Of a stretch of 23,868 bases of DNA, positions 13,937 to 21,757 are shown piece after piece. Below the pieces are notes generated by a model, which did no database searches, was not told where the DNA came from, and saw nothing but the letters and a program-made list of their open reading frames with translations. The position numbers were made by a program, and so were the translations under genes. The stretch spans positions 1 to 23,868 of the forward strand of contig DCVX01000036.1 of the NCBI GenBank assembly GCA_002328805.1, given 5' to 3'. Position 1 is the stretch's first letter, and every line of letters starts with the position of its first letter. This DNA comes from Candidatus Dojkabacteria bacterium UBA2177 (GTDB lineage: Bacteria > Patescibacteriota > Dojkabacteria > SC72).

Positions 13937-14257
13937 TTATAAATATTTGTTTAAAACCTCAACATAATTACTCTTTGCCATTGCCCCTATCAACCTCTCT
14001 ACAACCTCCCCATTCTTAAAAACAAACACAGCAGGTATACTCATAATCTCATACTCCTGCCCCAAACTTCCTTCCTCATCCACATTAACTTTACCCACCT
14101 TAATCTTTCCCTCCATCTCCTTTGCAATCTCCTCCATAACAGGACCAACCATCTGACAAGGCCCACACCAAGGAGCCCAGAAATCAACTAATACGACCCC
14201 CTCACTTTCTAAAACTTCTTCTTTAAAATTAGCACCCGTTAAATGTAATACTGACAT
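13937..14257 (-). CDS. trxA: Thioredoxin
   Basis: A 106-aa protein of normal thioredoxin length. The redox motif WCGPC is at residues 30-34 (Cys31, Cys34), preceded by VLVDFWAP, and the cis-proline loop reads MSIPAVFVF. It reduces disulfides in cytoplasmic proteins and passes electrons to reductases such as ribonucleotide reductase. No signal peptide is present. It diverges from the TsaC-TsaE gene with 77 bases between the starts, and is followed on the same strand by the glycosyltransferase. Confidence 0.95.
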   Translation of the reverse strand: MSVLHLTGANFKEEVLESEGVVLVDFWAPWCGPCQMVGPVMEEIAKEMEGKIKVGKVNVDEEGSLGQEYEIMSIPAVFVFKNGEVVERLIGAMAKSNYVEVLNKYL

Positions 14258-14316
14258 AGTACTTTACCCTTAAAACTTAAAAATCTTGGAATATAGGCAT
14301 CCTGACCCATTCCTAG

Positions 14317-14337
14317 TATAATACCTATTATACCATG
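14317..14337 (+). promoter_or_regulatory. -10 box for the t6A operon
   Basis: TATAAT at 14317-14322 lies 12 bases before the ATG at 14335, giving a leader of about six bases and no Shine-Dalgarno site. AGTATAATA also precedes the methylase gene at 409, so this may be a preferred box in this genome. Confidence 0.5.
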
Positions 14338-15423
14338 AACATAATAGATACCAAAAAAGAGAAAGATCTTGCAATAAAAAAAGCCGTTAAAGTACTAAAA
14401 AACGGTGGCTTAATTGTATACCCAACTGAAACATGCTACGGACTTGGAGGAGATGCTACAAACCCAGAAGCACTAAAAAAGTTAATGCAATATAAAAAAC
14501 TAAGAGGATCTAAACCAATATCCATAGCAGTAGCAAACAGAAAAATGGCAGAGGAATATGTAGATATCAATGAAATGGCAGACAACCTCTATGAAAACTA
14601 CCTCCCAGGCCCAATAACAGTAATATCTATGAGCAAAGGAAAACTAGTCCCACCAGTAGTATCCATGCAAAACTCCGTAGGAGTAAGATACCCAGATTAT
14701 CCATTTACACTGGAAATAATAGAACAATTCGGCAAACCAATAACCGCAACATCTGCAAACGTTTCTTACAAATCCCCACCATACAACATACAGCAACTAA
14801 TAAAAGATTTACCAAAGAAAAGCCTAGAACTAATAGACCTCTTTTTAGATGCTGGGACACTACCTAAGAACCAACCATCTACAGTTCTAGATACTACACT
14901 TAACCAACTCTCAGTCTTAAGACAAGGTAGAATAGAGTTTGAAGACGCCCTTGTTAAGAACAAGAAAATAGAGGAAGTAAAAACTAGTACTCCAGAGGAG
15001 ACAACCTCCCTAGGGGAGAAATTCGCAAGAGAATATCTAACTGGTCATCAACCAGTCGTAGTTGCCTTAAGCGGTGAACTAGGAGCTGGTAAAACCCAAT
15101 TTGCAAAGGGTGTAGGGAAAGCATTCGGGGTAGAAGAGGTAGTTAATTCTCCAACATATACAATAATAAATGAATACAATTACAAGGAGAAGGGTAAGGA
15201 TAGAGTCCTTGCACATATGGATACATGGAAATTACAGGAAGGGGAATTAGAGCATTCTGGTTTAATTCAGAACTTAGAAGAAGGAAATGTTGTTTTAATA
15301 GAGTGGGCAGATAAATTCTACCAAGAGATATCTGCACTCTGTGACAATATGAATGTCACTATTTACAAAGTAGTAATTAAATATCTGTCTTTAGAAGAAA
15401 GGAATATAGAAATATATGGATAA
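14335..15423 (+). CDS. tsaC-tsaE: TsaC-TsaE fusion: threonylcarbamoyl-AMP synthase joined to t6A ATPase
   Basis: A 362-aa protein made of two t6A enzymes. Residues 1-205 are a TsaC/YrdC/Sua5 domain: PTETCYGLGGD (30-40), KPISIAV (60-66), GPITV, SVGVRYP (114-120) and ATSAN (138-142). It makes threonylcarbamoyl-AMP from threonine, bicarbonate and ATP. After a charged linker (about 205-225) comes a complete TsaE domain: P-loop SGELGAGKTQ (246-255), SPTYTIINEY (272-281), and HMDTW and LIEWADKF, which bind nucleotide and switch the TsaD complex. The two are normally separate genes. The stop overlaps the start of tsaD by 8 bases, so the pathway proteins are coupled. No TsaB is present in the window. 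Confidence 0.93.
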   Translation: MNIIDTKKEKDLAIKKAVKVLKNGGLIVYPTETCYGLGGDATNPEALKKLMQYKKLRGSKPISIAVANRKMAEEYVDINEMADNLYENYLPGPITVISMSKGKLVPPVVSMQNSVGVRYPDYPFTLEIIEQFGKPITATSANVSYKSPPYNIQQLIKDLPKKSLELIDLFLDAGTLPKNQPSTVLDTTLNQLSVLRQGRIEFEDALVKNKKIEEVKTSTPEETTSLGEKFAREYLTGHQPVVVALSGELGAGKTQFAKGVGKAFGVEEVVNSPTYTIINEYNYKEKGKDRVLAHMDTWKLQEGELEHSGLIQNLEEGNVVLIEWADKFYQEISALCDNMNVTIYKVVIKYLSLEERNIEIYG

Positions 15424-16522
15424 TAAACAGCCATTAGTATTGGCATTTGATACAAGTTGTGACGACACCTCTGTTGCTGTTCTTAAAAGAAGAAAGGTTC
15501 TTTCTAGTGTTGTCTCTTCCCAAGTAGATATCCATGCAGAGTGGGGAGGTGTAGTCCCAGATATAGCAAGAAGAGAGCATGAGAAGAATATTCCAATGGT
15601 TTATGACGAAGCTCTTAAGAAAGCAAAGGTTAAAACAGAGGACATAGACTACATAGCTTCTACATATGGTCCGGGTTTGGCTATAGATTTAGAAATAGGT
15701 CTTAATTTTGCAAAAGAATTAGCTATTAAATATTCCAAACCATTTATCCCAGTTAACCATATGGAGGGTCATCTTCTATCTGGTTTGTTAGAAAATTCTA
15801 AGGGTAAAGCTTTTACAGAAGATGTTGAAAAAGCGAAGAAAGAAAATAGCGACAATGATGGGATTAAAGAAGAACTTTTCCCTGCCCTAGGTCTTCTAAT
15901 CTCAGGTAAACATACAGAGCTAATATATGTTAAGAAGGTTGGGGATTATGTGAAGTTAGGGCAAACCTTAGATGATGCCGTAGGTGAAGCTTTTGACAAA
16001 GTGGGAAGAATTCTAAATTTTGGTTATCCAGGGGGACCAACATTAACAGAATTTGCAAAGAAAGGAGAGAGTGGGAAGATAGAGTTTCCAGTACCTATGA
16101 AGAATTCCAATGACTTAAACTTTAGTTATTCTGGTTTAAAAACAGCGGCACTTTACAAAACAAAAGAGCTAAGAGAAGAAGGAAAGAAAGATAAGGAGTG
16201 GGTTTATGATTTCTGTAGAGGATTTATGGATGCAATTGTAGAATCTTTAGTTATTAAATTAGAATCTGCAATACAGGAGTATGGGGATGTAAGGAGTGTA
16301 TTTGTAGGTGGAGGAGTTTTTAATAGTGAGGAAATATTAAGAGAGATTGGTAGGGTAGTGAGGTCTTATGGTTTAAACTATGTGTATCCTGCTAAGGAGT
16401 ACAGGGGGGATAATGCAGCTATGATTGGGTTAGTGGGGTATTATAAGGCTCAGTTAGGGGACTATATAGAAAAGCACGAGGAGATTGAGAAGGTGGATAG
16501 AGTTCCTAGATTATCTCTTTGA
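15416..16522 (+). CDS. tsaD: tRNA N6-adenosine threonylcarbamoyltransferase
   Basis: A 368-aa TsaD (Kae1/YgjD). Landmarks are DTSCDDTSVAV near the N-terminus, GGVVPDIARREH (44-55), the metal-binding His115 and His119 in NHMEGHLLS, LLISGKHTEL, the long motif GQTLDDAVGEAFDKVGR, FSYSGLKTA, FVGGGVFN and GDNAAMIG. It transfers the threonylcarbamoyl group to A37 of tRNAs that read ANN codons. The usual GPGLPGSLLVG segment reads GPGLAIDLEIG, a modest divergence. About 25 residues around 126-150 form a charged insertion (EDVEKAKKENSDNDG). It overlaps the TsaC-TsaE gene by 8 bases and converges on the enolase gene. Confidence 0.95.
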   Translation: MDNKQPLVLAFDTSCDDTSVAVLKRRKVLSSVVSSQVDIHAEWGGVVPDIARREHEKNIPMVYDEALKKAKVKTEDIDYIASTYGPGLAIDLEIGLNFAKELAIKYSKPFIPVNHMEGHLLSGLLENSKGKAFTEDVEKAKKENSDNDGIKEELFPALGLLISGKHTELIYVKKVGDYVKLGQTLDDAVGEAFDKVGRILNFGYPGGPTLTEFAKKGESGKIEFPVPMKNSNDLNFSYSGLKTAALYKTKELREEGKKDKEWVYDFCRGFMDAIVESLVIKLESAIQEYGDVRSVFVGGGVFNSEEILREIGRVVRSYGLNYVYPAKEYRGDNAAMIGLVGYYKAQLGDYIEKHEEIEKVDRVPRLSL

Positions 16523-16564
16523 TTGCTACAAATTAAATGCGGGAATTAGATGCAGGAATGGTTC

Positions 16565-17842
16565 TCAAAGTCCCAGCCTCTGTTCTATATCTAACAGCCT
16601 ATTATATTTAACTATTCTTTCTCCTCTACTTGGAGCTCCAAATTTACAATACTGAGCAGGCGTAGCTACTACTAAATCTGCTATAAAGTCGTCATTTGTT
16701 TCCCCACTTCTATGAGAGACAACAGCCTTTAGATTGTTCTCTACAGTCGTTCTAATAGCATCTAAAGTTTCGGAGACAGTCCCTATCTGGTTTAATTTAA
16801 CTAGAACAGAATTAATACTTTTGTTCTCTAATGCTTTCTTAATTCTTTTGGTATTTGTTGTTATTAAGTCATCTCCTACAACCATTATTTTTTTACCTAA
16901 CTTTTGGGTATATAGACTCCAGCCCTCCCAATCATCTTCATTCAATGGGTCTTCTATTGAACTGATGGGGTATTTACTAATCCATTCTTCTTGAAGGTTT
17001 ATTATCTCCTCTCTACTTAAGATTTTATCTCCTCTTTTTAGGTGGTAAACACCTTTTTCTTCGTTGAAGAATTCTGAAGAAGCAAGATCCAGAGCTAGGG
17101 TAAAGTGTGTATTTATCTCAAAGCCAGCCTTCTTTATAGCCTCTAGGATTATTTCAAATGCCTCTTCGTTACTAGTTAACTCCTTTGGAGCATAACCACC
17201 TTCTAAGCCTAGGCCTACGGAGTATTGTTTGGAATCTAATATTTCATGTATTGAGTGGAATACCTCAGTACTTGCCCTTAAAGCCTCAGAGAATGTCTCA
17301 AAGGTTTCCATATTAGGTACTAGCATGTATTCTTGTATATCTGTTGCCCAGTTTCCATGTTTAGCTCCTTCCATTACTAATATCTGTGGGGTAGGGAGCT
17401 TGAAATTTTTGTTGTCATACTCTTTGTCCCAGTAGGTCATTGCTAGGTATTCGTAGAGTTCTAGACCGAAAGCGTTTGTAACTGCTCTTGCAAAGGCCAT
17501 AGAGCAAGATAATATTGTATTTCCACCAAGTTTTTCTTTAAACTCTGTTCCATCTGCATCTATTAGCATCTGGTCAAATTCTCTTTGGCTTGTAAATTCT
17601 TTGTCTACTAGAAGGTCTTTTAGTTTGGTATTAATTGTTTCTACTGCATTTAGTACTCCTCTACCTTTGTATCTTGCGGGGTCTTGGTCTCTCATTTCTA
17701 CGACTTCAGTTTTACCAGTAGATGCTCCAGAGGGGACTTCTGCTTTTCCTTTTTCTCCACTCCACACTTCTATTTCTGTTGAGATTGTTGGGTAACCGTT
17801 GGAATCTAGTATTTCTCTAGCATGTATGTTTTTAATTTTCAT
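16565..17842 (-). CDS. eno: Enolase
   Basis: A 425-aa enolase starting at the ATG at 17842 (MKIKNIHAREILDS); a further in-frame ATG at 17878 adds an unlikely tail. It interconverts 2-phosphoglycerate and phosphoenolpyruvate. Catalytic sites are kept: loop PSGASTG, His in AKHGNW, DIQEYM, LEGGYAP with its Glu, Mg ligands in ALDLASSEF, SSIEDP and VGDDL, the base Lys in LVKLNQIGT, SHRSGETNDD, and the Lys of KYNRL. Two conserved spots differ: ILDSRGNPT reads ILDSNGYPT, and GDEGGFAP reads GLEGGYAP. These could mark a divergent lineage-specific enolase. It converges with tsaD across a short 42-base gap with no obvious terminator. Confidence 0.93.
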   Translation of the reverse strand: MKIKNIHAREILDSNGYPTISTEIEVWSGEKGKAEVPSGASTGKTEVVEMRDQDPARYKGRGVLNAVETINTKLKDLLVDKEFTSQREFDQMLIDADGTEFKEKLGGNTILSCSMAFARAVTNAFGLELYEYLAMTYWDKEYDNKNFKLPTPQILVMEGAKHGNWATDIQEYMLVPNMETFETFSEALRASTEVFHSIHEILDSKQYSVGLGLEGGYAPKELTSNEEAFEIILEAIKKAGFEINTHFTLALDLASSEFFNEEKGVYHLKRGDKILSREEIINLQEEWISKYPISSIEDPLNEDDWEGWSLYTQKLGKKIMVVGDDLITTNTKRIKKALENKSINSVLVKLNQIGTVSETLDAIRTTVENNLKAVVSHRSGETNDDFIADLVVATPAQYCKFGAPSRGERIVKYNRLLDIEQRLGL

Positions 17843-17980
17843 GTTTGTTGTTGTAATTTTATTTGGGTATTTATACATTTTGCATCAAAGTATATATTTT
17901 TGCAATTGAACATAGAAAGTTTCTGTTTTTTTTGTTACACTGATAAAGCAAATAAATTTATTAATATAAATATAAAAGTG

Positions 17981-18850
17981 ATGGAATCTTTAAGTGATAC
18001 TGAGAGTACACTCCCTACTCAGGGGACTCCCGTGAAGGATCAAGGAGATTTTGTGAAGGAAAAATCCTCCTCCAAGATTATTGTTGGGATACTGGTTTTT
18101 GTAATATTACTCCTTTCCGGTGTTTTAGGCTTTCTTTATCTTCAAGGAGCATTTGAGGGGATTACGGATAATGAGGTTGTTGTTGAGCAGGAGGAGGGTG
18201 TGGGAAAGGTTGAAGAGATTAAAATAGCCGAGGAATTTGATTGTCAACAGGCAGAAGAGGTTAAAATAGTAAATGCTGGATGGGGATTATTTTCTCTCCC
18301 CGAGTATGGTTTTAGTGTGGAGGTTCCTGATTATATTGATTATCAAGATTTCCCAATTAATACTTATAAAGGACCTGATACTGAACGAGATGTTCCTTTC
18401 CATTGGGCAGTTAAGCATGGAGACAAAGCGGATCTAGAGCAAAATATCTTTAGTGACCTTCATTCTTCTTTGGTACATAATATAAAAGTTCTCTTTTATC
18501 CAGATAAGGTTCCTTCTGAAATTGGTTGTACAAGTTGTATAGAAGAACAAAATATAGATGTGTATATTTATCGAGAGAATACTACTTTTGAAAAAATAAA
18601 GGATTTATACTCGGAAAAAGTTTCTAGAATGCTTTCTTCAGAAGATTGCTCTGGAGAATATTCTGTAGAAAAGAAATGGGATCGAGATGTTGTTGCGTAT
18701 GATCTAGTATGCATAGGCGGAGCATTTAGGGGTTATGTATTTCCTAGTGAAGAGTATGTATTTCTTATTGTATCTCGTTTGATTCCTAATCCAGAAGCAA
18801 CGTCCTATAAGATGGCATTAAAGATAATGGATTCTATGAGATTTAAGTAA
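17981..18850 (+). CDS. Membrane-anchored extracellular protein, unknown, 289 aa
   Basis: I start at the ATG at 17981 (MESLSDTEST); the longer open frame to 17822 is cysteine- and aromatic-rich without coding character and overlaps the enolase start. An AT-rich box (TATAAA, 17971-17976) lies just upstream, suggesting a short-leader mRNA. The protein has a 32-residue cytoplasmic tail, one membrane segment (about residues 33-55, IIVGILVFVILLLSGVLGFL), an acidic linker (VVVEQEEGVGKVEE) and an external domain of about 220 residues with cysteines in EFDCQQ, GCTSC, DCSG and LVCIGG that could form disulfides. I do not recognise the fold. It probably faces outside with the N-terminus inside. The tRNA-Leu gene follows. 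Confidence 0.7.
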   Translation: MESLSDTESTLPTQGTPVKDQGDFVKEKSSSKIIVGILVFVILLLSGVLGFLYLQGAFEGITDNEVVVEQEEGVGKVEEIKIAEEFDCQQAEEVKIVNAGWGLFSLPEYGFSVEVPDYIDYQDFPINTYKGPDTERDVPFHWAVKHGDKADLEQNIFSDLHSSLVHNIKVLFYPDKVPSEIGCTSCIEEQNIDVYIYRENTTFEKIKDLYSEKVSRMLSSEDCSGEYSVEKKWDRDVVAYDLVCIGGAFRGYVFPSEEYVFLIVSRLIPNPEATSYKMALKIMDSMRFK

Positions 18851-18873
18851 GAAATGATTTTGCCCTATAGATG

Positions 18874-18902
18874 TTGGATAAAAGGTATTAATCTGATAAA
18901 AT
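18874..18902 (+). promoter_or_regulatory. Promoter for the tRNA-Leu - tRNA-Val operon
   Basis: TTGGAT (18874-18879), a 17-base spacer and TAAAAT (18897-18902), with an expected start near 18909, seven bases before tRNA-Leu. Confidence 0.6.
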
Positions 18903-18915
18903 TGCCTTAGTATTA

Positions 18916-19002
18916 GCCGGGGTGGTGGAATTGGCAGACACGCTACCTTGAGGTGGTAGTGAGATTTATACTCTCGTGCAGGTTCAACTCCTGTCCTCGG
19001 CA
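18916..19002 (+). tRNA. tRNA-Leu(GAG)
   Basis: An 87-base tRNA with a long variable arm, as in class II tRNAs. Acceptor GCCGGGG pairs with CCTCGGC (one wobble), the discriminator is A, and no CCA is encoded. The anticodon stem CTACC/GGTAG carries loop TTGAGGT, placing GAG at 18950-18952. T loop TTCAACT. Confidence 0.93.
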
Positions 19003-19009
19003 TATGTAA

Positions 19010-19086
19010 GGGCGATTAGCTCAGCTGGCTAGAGCATCTCGTTTACACCGAGAGGGTCATAGGTTCAAGTCCTATATCGCCCACCA
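19010..19086 (+). tRNA. tRNA-Val(TAC), copy 1
   Basis: A 77-base tRNA with perfect acceptor GGGCGAT/ATCGCCC, discriminator A and encoded CCA. The anticodon stem TCTCG/CGAGA has loop TTTACAC, placing TAC at 19044-19046. It follows tRNA-Leu by 7 bases and is almost certainly processed from the same transcript. A near-identical copy lies at 20013-20089. Confidence 0.95.
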
Positions 19087-19169
19087 TCCCGCTAACTTAT
19101 AGAGTTTATTGTGGTTTGGAGGGTATCCAATACATCCCACCATTAGATCTTTATTCATATACCTTCACA

Positions 19170-19198
19170 TTGATTTCTTTCCATTAAAACCTTATAAT
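19170..19198 (+). promoter_or_regulatory. Promoter for the 199-aa gene
   Basis: TTGATT (19170-19175), 17 bases, TATAAT (19193-19198). It leaves a leader of about 32 bases before the ATG at 19237, with no clear Shine-Dalgarno site. Confidence 0.6.
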
Positions 19199-19236
19199 AT
19201 GTTGTTATAACAGTATTACTTAATTAAGATACAACT

Positions 19237-19836
19237 ATGAGAATTGAAGAACAAAATAGTGGACCATCATTAGAACAAATAAGAGGTGAATTTAAAGAAA
19301 AGGGATACATAGTTCTAGAAAAAGGTACTGAATTTAACCTAGAATTGGGATATACCCCCCTAGGTGGTGAATATATACAAAGTGAAGCGCTAGTAGCTCA
19401 TGAAAGAAGGGAGATTATCTCCCACCCAGAGCTGGAATTAAAAGGAGATATTCTTGTGGGAGAGATTGTAGGATTTCACCGTGGAGAGGATTGTGAAGAT
19501 AATCTCTACAAATTCACACTAACAAATGCAAAAATACTTTATCTTGAAGAAAGATCAAGAGAATTTCAAAGAGATTTAATTACTTCTTTTGATATCCCAG
19601 AAGATTATCTTGAGACACCATACCCAGAAGGATTAGGAGATATAGATATATCACTTCTTAGACACTATCGTCCACACGCTGCAGACTTATTAGAAGAGAA
19701 AGCAGGCGAAGACCCATATTGGGAGAAGCTTGTTGCCGAACGAAAGCGCTTAAATAGGATGTTCGTCGAAGAATATCTTGGAGAGGATGTAGATACTGAA
19801 AGACTAGAATCTGTGAGAATTGTAACAAGGCTATAG
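19237..19836 (+). CDS. Hypothetical protein, 199 aa
   Basis: A soluble, acidic 199-aa protein (MRIEEQNSGPSLEQIRGEFK) with no signal peptide or membrane segment. The first half has a beta-rich look (GYIVLEKGTEFNLELGYTPL, then GDILVGEIVGFHRGEDCEDN). The second half is helical and charged (PYWEKLVAERKRLNRMFVEEYL). I do not recognise a family or active-site pattern. It sits between two tRNA-Val copies with its own good promoter. The coding region ends at a TAG, and the decayed Pro/Gln-rich fragment begins close behind it in another frame. Confidence 0.6.
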   Translation: MRIEEQNSGPSLEQIRGEFKEKGYIVLEKGTEFNLELGYTPLGGEYIQSEALVAHERREIISHPELELKGDILVGEIVGFHRGEDCEDNLYKFTLTNAKILYLEERSREFQRDLITSFDIPEDYLETPYPEGLGDIDISLLRHYRPHAADLLEEKAGEDPYWEKLVAERKRLNRMFVEEYLGEDVDTERLESVRIVTRL

Positions 19837-19884
19837 AAGAAATCTCAACTTTTAGAATATATTGCCATTCCCCTTTTGAAAAGG

Positions 19885-20012
19885 TAGAAGTTGAAGATAG
19901 TGGGGATCAAGCTCAGCCAACACCTCAAGTAAATAACTACCAACAACAAATGCAAAACCCATCTCAACCACCAGTATCTACAAACTACCCCCCAAGACAG
20001 AGTCTCAGGTAA
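19885..20012 (+). pseudogene. Decayed 3' fragment of the Pro/Gln-rich membrane protein gene
   Basis: From about 19885 a frame without a start codon reads EKVEVEDSGDQAQPTPQVNN and then MQNPSQPPVSTNYPPRQSLR before a TAA at 20010-20012. It matches the C-terminus of the intact protein at 21772-22125 nearly word for word, but the membrane-spanning N-terminus is missing. As in the intact copy, the stop codon touches the 5' end of a tRNA-Val gene. It is a partial duplication of a gene-tRNA module. Confidence 0.8.
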
Positions 20013-20089
20013 GGGCGATTAGCTCAGCTGGCTAGAGCATCTCGTTTACACCGAGAGGGTCATAGGTTCAAGTCCTATATTGCCCACCA
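20013..20089 (+). tRNA. tRNA-Val(TAC), copy 2
   Basis: Differs from copy 1 by one base: the acceptor 3' strand is ATTGCCC rather than ATCGCCC, giving a G-T wobble. Anticodon TAC at 20047-20049, A discriminator, encoded CCA. Its first base follows the TAA of the decayed fragment directly. The tRNA body matches the 19010 copy, but the upstream flank matches the 22126 locus. Confidence 0.93.
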
Positions 20090-20103
20090 ATCTATATTCC
20101 CTG

Positions 20104-20118
20104 TATAATACCCCCATG
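20104..20118 (+). promoter_or_regulatory. -10 box for the S41-like gene, leaderless start
   Basis: TATAAT at 20104-20109 is 6 bases before the ATG at 20116. This decides the start: an in-frame ATG at 20080 lies inside the tRNA-Val gene and upstream of the -10 box. Confidence 0.6.
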
Positions 20119-21240
20119 GAACCAACTGAAACAGAGATTACTCCCGAGCAAAAAGATGTTAACTACTTGCAAGAGCAATTAGAACAAACCCATTACGATG
20201 TTTACAGAAATGTTAGTAAACAGGTTCTTTCAGATTCCTTGCAAAAGGCAACAGAAGTAGAACCCCAATTTTTTAGCATTGCAGTACAAGAATCTTTAGC
20301 ATTAATAGGAGATGCACATACATATGTTCCGGGAATTCTATATGACAACCGTTTACCCCTAGACTTAAGGGAGATTGACCAGGGAGTTTACATTATTGGT
20401 ACATCAGAAAAACACTCATCATTATTAGGTCAGAAGATACAGAATATTAATGGGTACAATATATCGGAAATAGCAGAAAAGCTTGCAAATCTTTCTTCAA
20501 AAGAAAACATTGAGGTTCTTAAGAGAGATTTAGCTATGTATATGGTTTCTAACCAAGTATTAAAACATTACGGATTTAGTCACGGAAACCAGTTACAAAT
20601 TGCTACTGAAAAAGGTATTACCGAAGTAGAAATTGATACAAAAGCAAAAGTTAAACCTCTTCGCCCTTTGAGATGGAAAACTACAGAGATAAACGATCCT
20701 ACATTTGTTGGGAATAACCTTTATTGTTTCCGAATTGTAGGAAATACTCTTCTATTTCAATACAACGAATGTACAAACAGGAATCATAGCAAAGAGGAAC
20801 TAGCTGAGTTCAAGAAAAGACTCCTGGAAGCTACAGATTCTGTAACATCTCTCGTAGTAGACTTAAGGGAAAACAACGGAGGGAATACAGACGTTATGAA
20901 AGACTTGTTTGAGGCTTTTCCAGAAAACAAATCTGTATATGTTGCAATGGGAAGAAATACATTCTCATCTGCTATCCATCACCTTTTGTACTTGAAGAAA
21001 AATAGGAATGCTATATTAATAGGAGAGAATGCTGGACAGAAACCTAACAGATTCGGAGATTACAAAGGAATAGTTCTTCCGAATTCAAAGTTAAGAGTTT
21101 CTTGCTCATATAAATATTTTGAATTACTCCCTGGACAAGATCTTGATGTTATTGAACCAGATATTAAAATACCTGTTACTATAGAAGATTACATAAATAA
21201 TACAGACCCGCTTAATCAATGGATTACAGATAATCTATAA
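20116..21240 (+). CDS. S41-family (C-terminal-processing-like) peptidase
   Basis: A 374-aa protein with the S41 pattern: LIGDAHTYV near residue 63-71, a PDZ-like stretch (SLLGQKIQNINGYNISEIAE, about 102-121), LVVDLRENNGGNT at 246-258, then the nucleophile region NTFSSAIHHL at 281-290 and GENAGQKPNRFGD. Ser284 or Ser285 would be the catalytic serine; I cannot point to a clear general-base lysine, so activity is likely but not certain. The family cuts proteins near the C-terminus. There is no signal peptide or membrane helix, which is unusual because most Ctp/Prc enzymes are exported, so it may act in the cytoplasm. It starts leaderless behind the TATAAT at 20104-20109. A small hairpin follows the stop. 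Confidence 0.8.
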   Translation: MEPTETEITPEQKDVNYLQEQLEQTHYDVYRNVSKQVLSDSLQKATEVEPQFFSIAVQESLALIGDAHTYVPGILYDNRLPLDLREIDQGVYIIGTSEKHSSLLGQKIQNINGYNISEIAEKLANLSSKENIEVLKRDLAMYMVSNQVLKHYGFSHGNQLQIATEKGITEVEIDTKAKVKPLRPLRWKTTEINDPTFVGNNLYCFRIVGNTLLFQYNECTNRNHSKEELAEFKKRLLEATDSVTSLVVDLRENNGGNTDVMKDLFEAFPENKSVYVAMGRNTFSSAIHHLLYLKKNRNAILIGENAGQKPNRFGDYKGIVLPNSKLRVSCSYKYFELLPGQDLDVIEPDIKIPVTIEDYINNTDPLNQWITDNL

Positions 21241-21241
21241 G

Positions 21242-21264
21242 TGGAACCTTCTTTTTAAGTTCCA
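21242..21264 (+). terminator. Hairpin after the S41-like gene
   Basis: TGGAAC (21242-21247) pairs with GTTCCA (21259-21264) around a T-rich 11-base loop, one base after the stop. No T tract follows, so it is a weak terminator candidate. Confidence 0.35.
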
Positions 21265-21362
21265 TACCAGAGAGTGTAGCCCACCATTACTCTATTTAAT
21301 TGTATTTTCCTTCTTATACATCTATAATTTTATATATAATTTTTAATAGATAATTTAATAAT

Positions 21363-21527
21363 ATGGAAAGAAAAGTAAGGAAAAACTGGATGTTAGGATT
21401 CTTAGGCTTTCTTAGTTTCCTAGGGATTAGATATTTCCAAACAGAAAATCTGTTAGATTTAATATGGTTTTGTTGGATTATTTGGTTTCATTATTTTATC
21501 CCTACTAAAGAAACAACAAAAAACTAA
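21363..21527 (+). CDS. Small membrane protein, 54 aa
   Basis: An ORF of 54 codons beginning MERKVRKNWMLGFLGFLSFL. It has two hydrophobic segments (about 10-22 and 30-45) separated by RYFQTENLLD. The LGFLGFLSFLG start, the short polar turn and the FxYF ending resemble the DUF3796-like group of small membrane proteins, often found beside regulators. No regulator is adjacent here. AT-rich boxes (TATAAT at 21335 and similar) lie upstream. Function is unknown. Confidence 0.6.
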   Translation: MERKVRKNWMLGFLGFLSFLGIRYFQTENLLDLIWFCWIIWFHYFIPTKETTKN

Positions 21528-21541
21528 CCTTGTTTCTAATT

Positions 21542-21688
21542 TCAAAACTCTTCAATATAATCATATTCGTAATAGCTCTCATACTGTTTCAACCTTTCCT
21601 CCTCCGGATTTAAAATTCTCTTTGCTCGTGTCCTAGATCTTAAAGACCTAACAGGTGTTAGAATTGTTACAGAGTTATAACAATCTTC
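21542..21688 (-). other. Possible broken small gene on the minus strand
   Basis: A 48-codon open frame reads EDCYNSVTILTPVRSLRSRT and then RILNPEEERLKQYESYYEYD before TGA at 21544-21542. Its composition (basic middle, Tyr/Glu-rich tail) looks coding, but there is no start codon in frame. An ATG with AAGG in front of it lies one base out of frame at about 21693. It could be a frameshifted small gene or chance. Otherwise 21528-21771 shows nothing except the promoter of the next gene. Confidence 0.3.
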
Positions 21689-21757
21689 TCATCCTTAATT
21701 TATTGTCAACTTCTTTTAGAGTGTGTAGAATGTAGTAGTTAAATACTATAAATTCTT

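Noticed and set aside
17822..17980. Longer N-terminus for the 289-aa membrane protein
   Set aside because: It overlaps the enolase start region, is Cys/Phe-rich without coding character, and would put the protein's promoter-like AT box inside the gene.
21270..21290. GCCCACCA-like bases resembling a tRNA-Val 3' end after the S41-like gene
   Set aside because: Only about nine bases match and no other tRNA part is nearby; too short to call a remnant.
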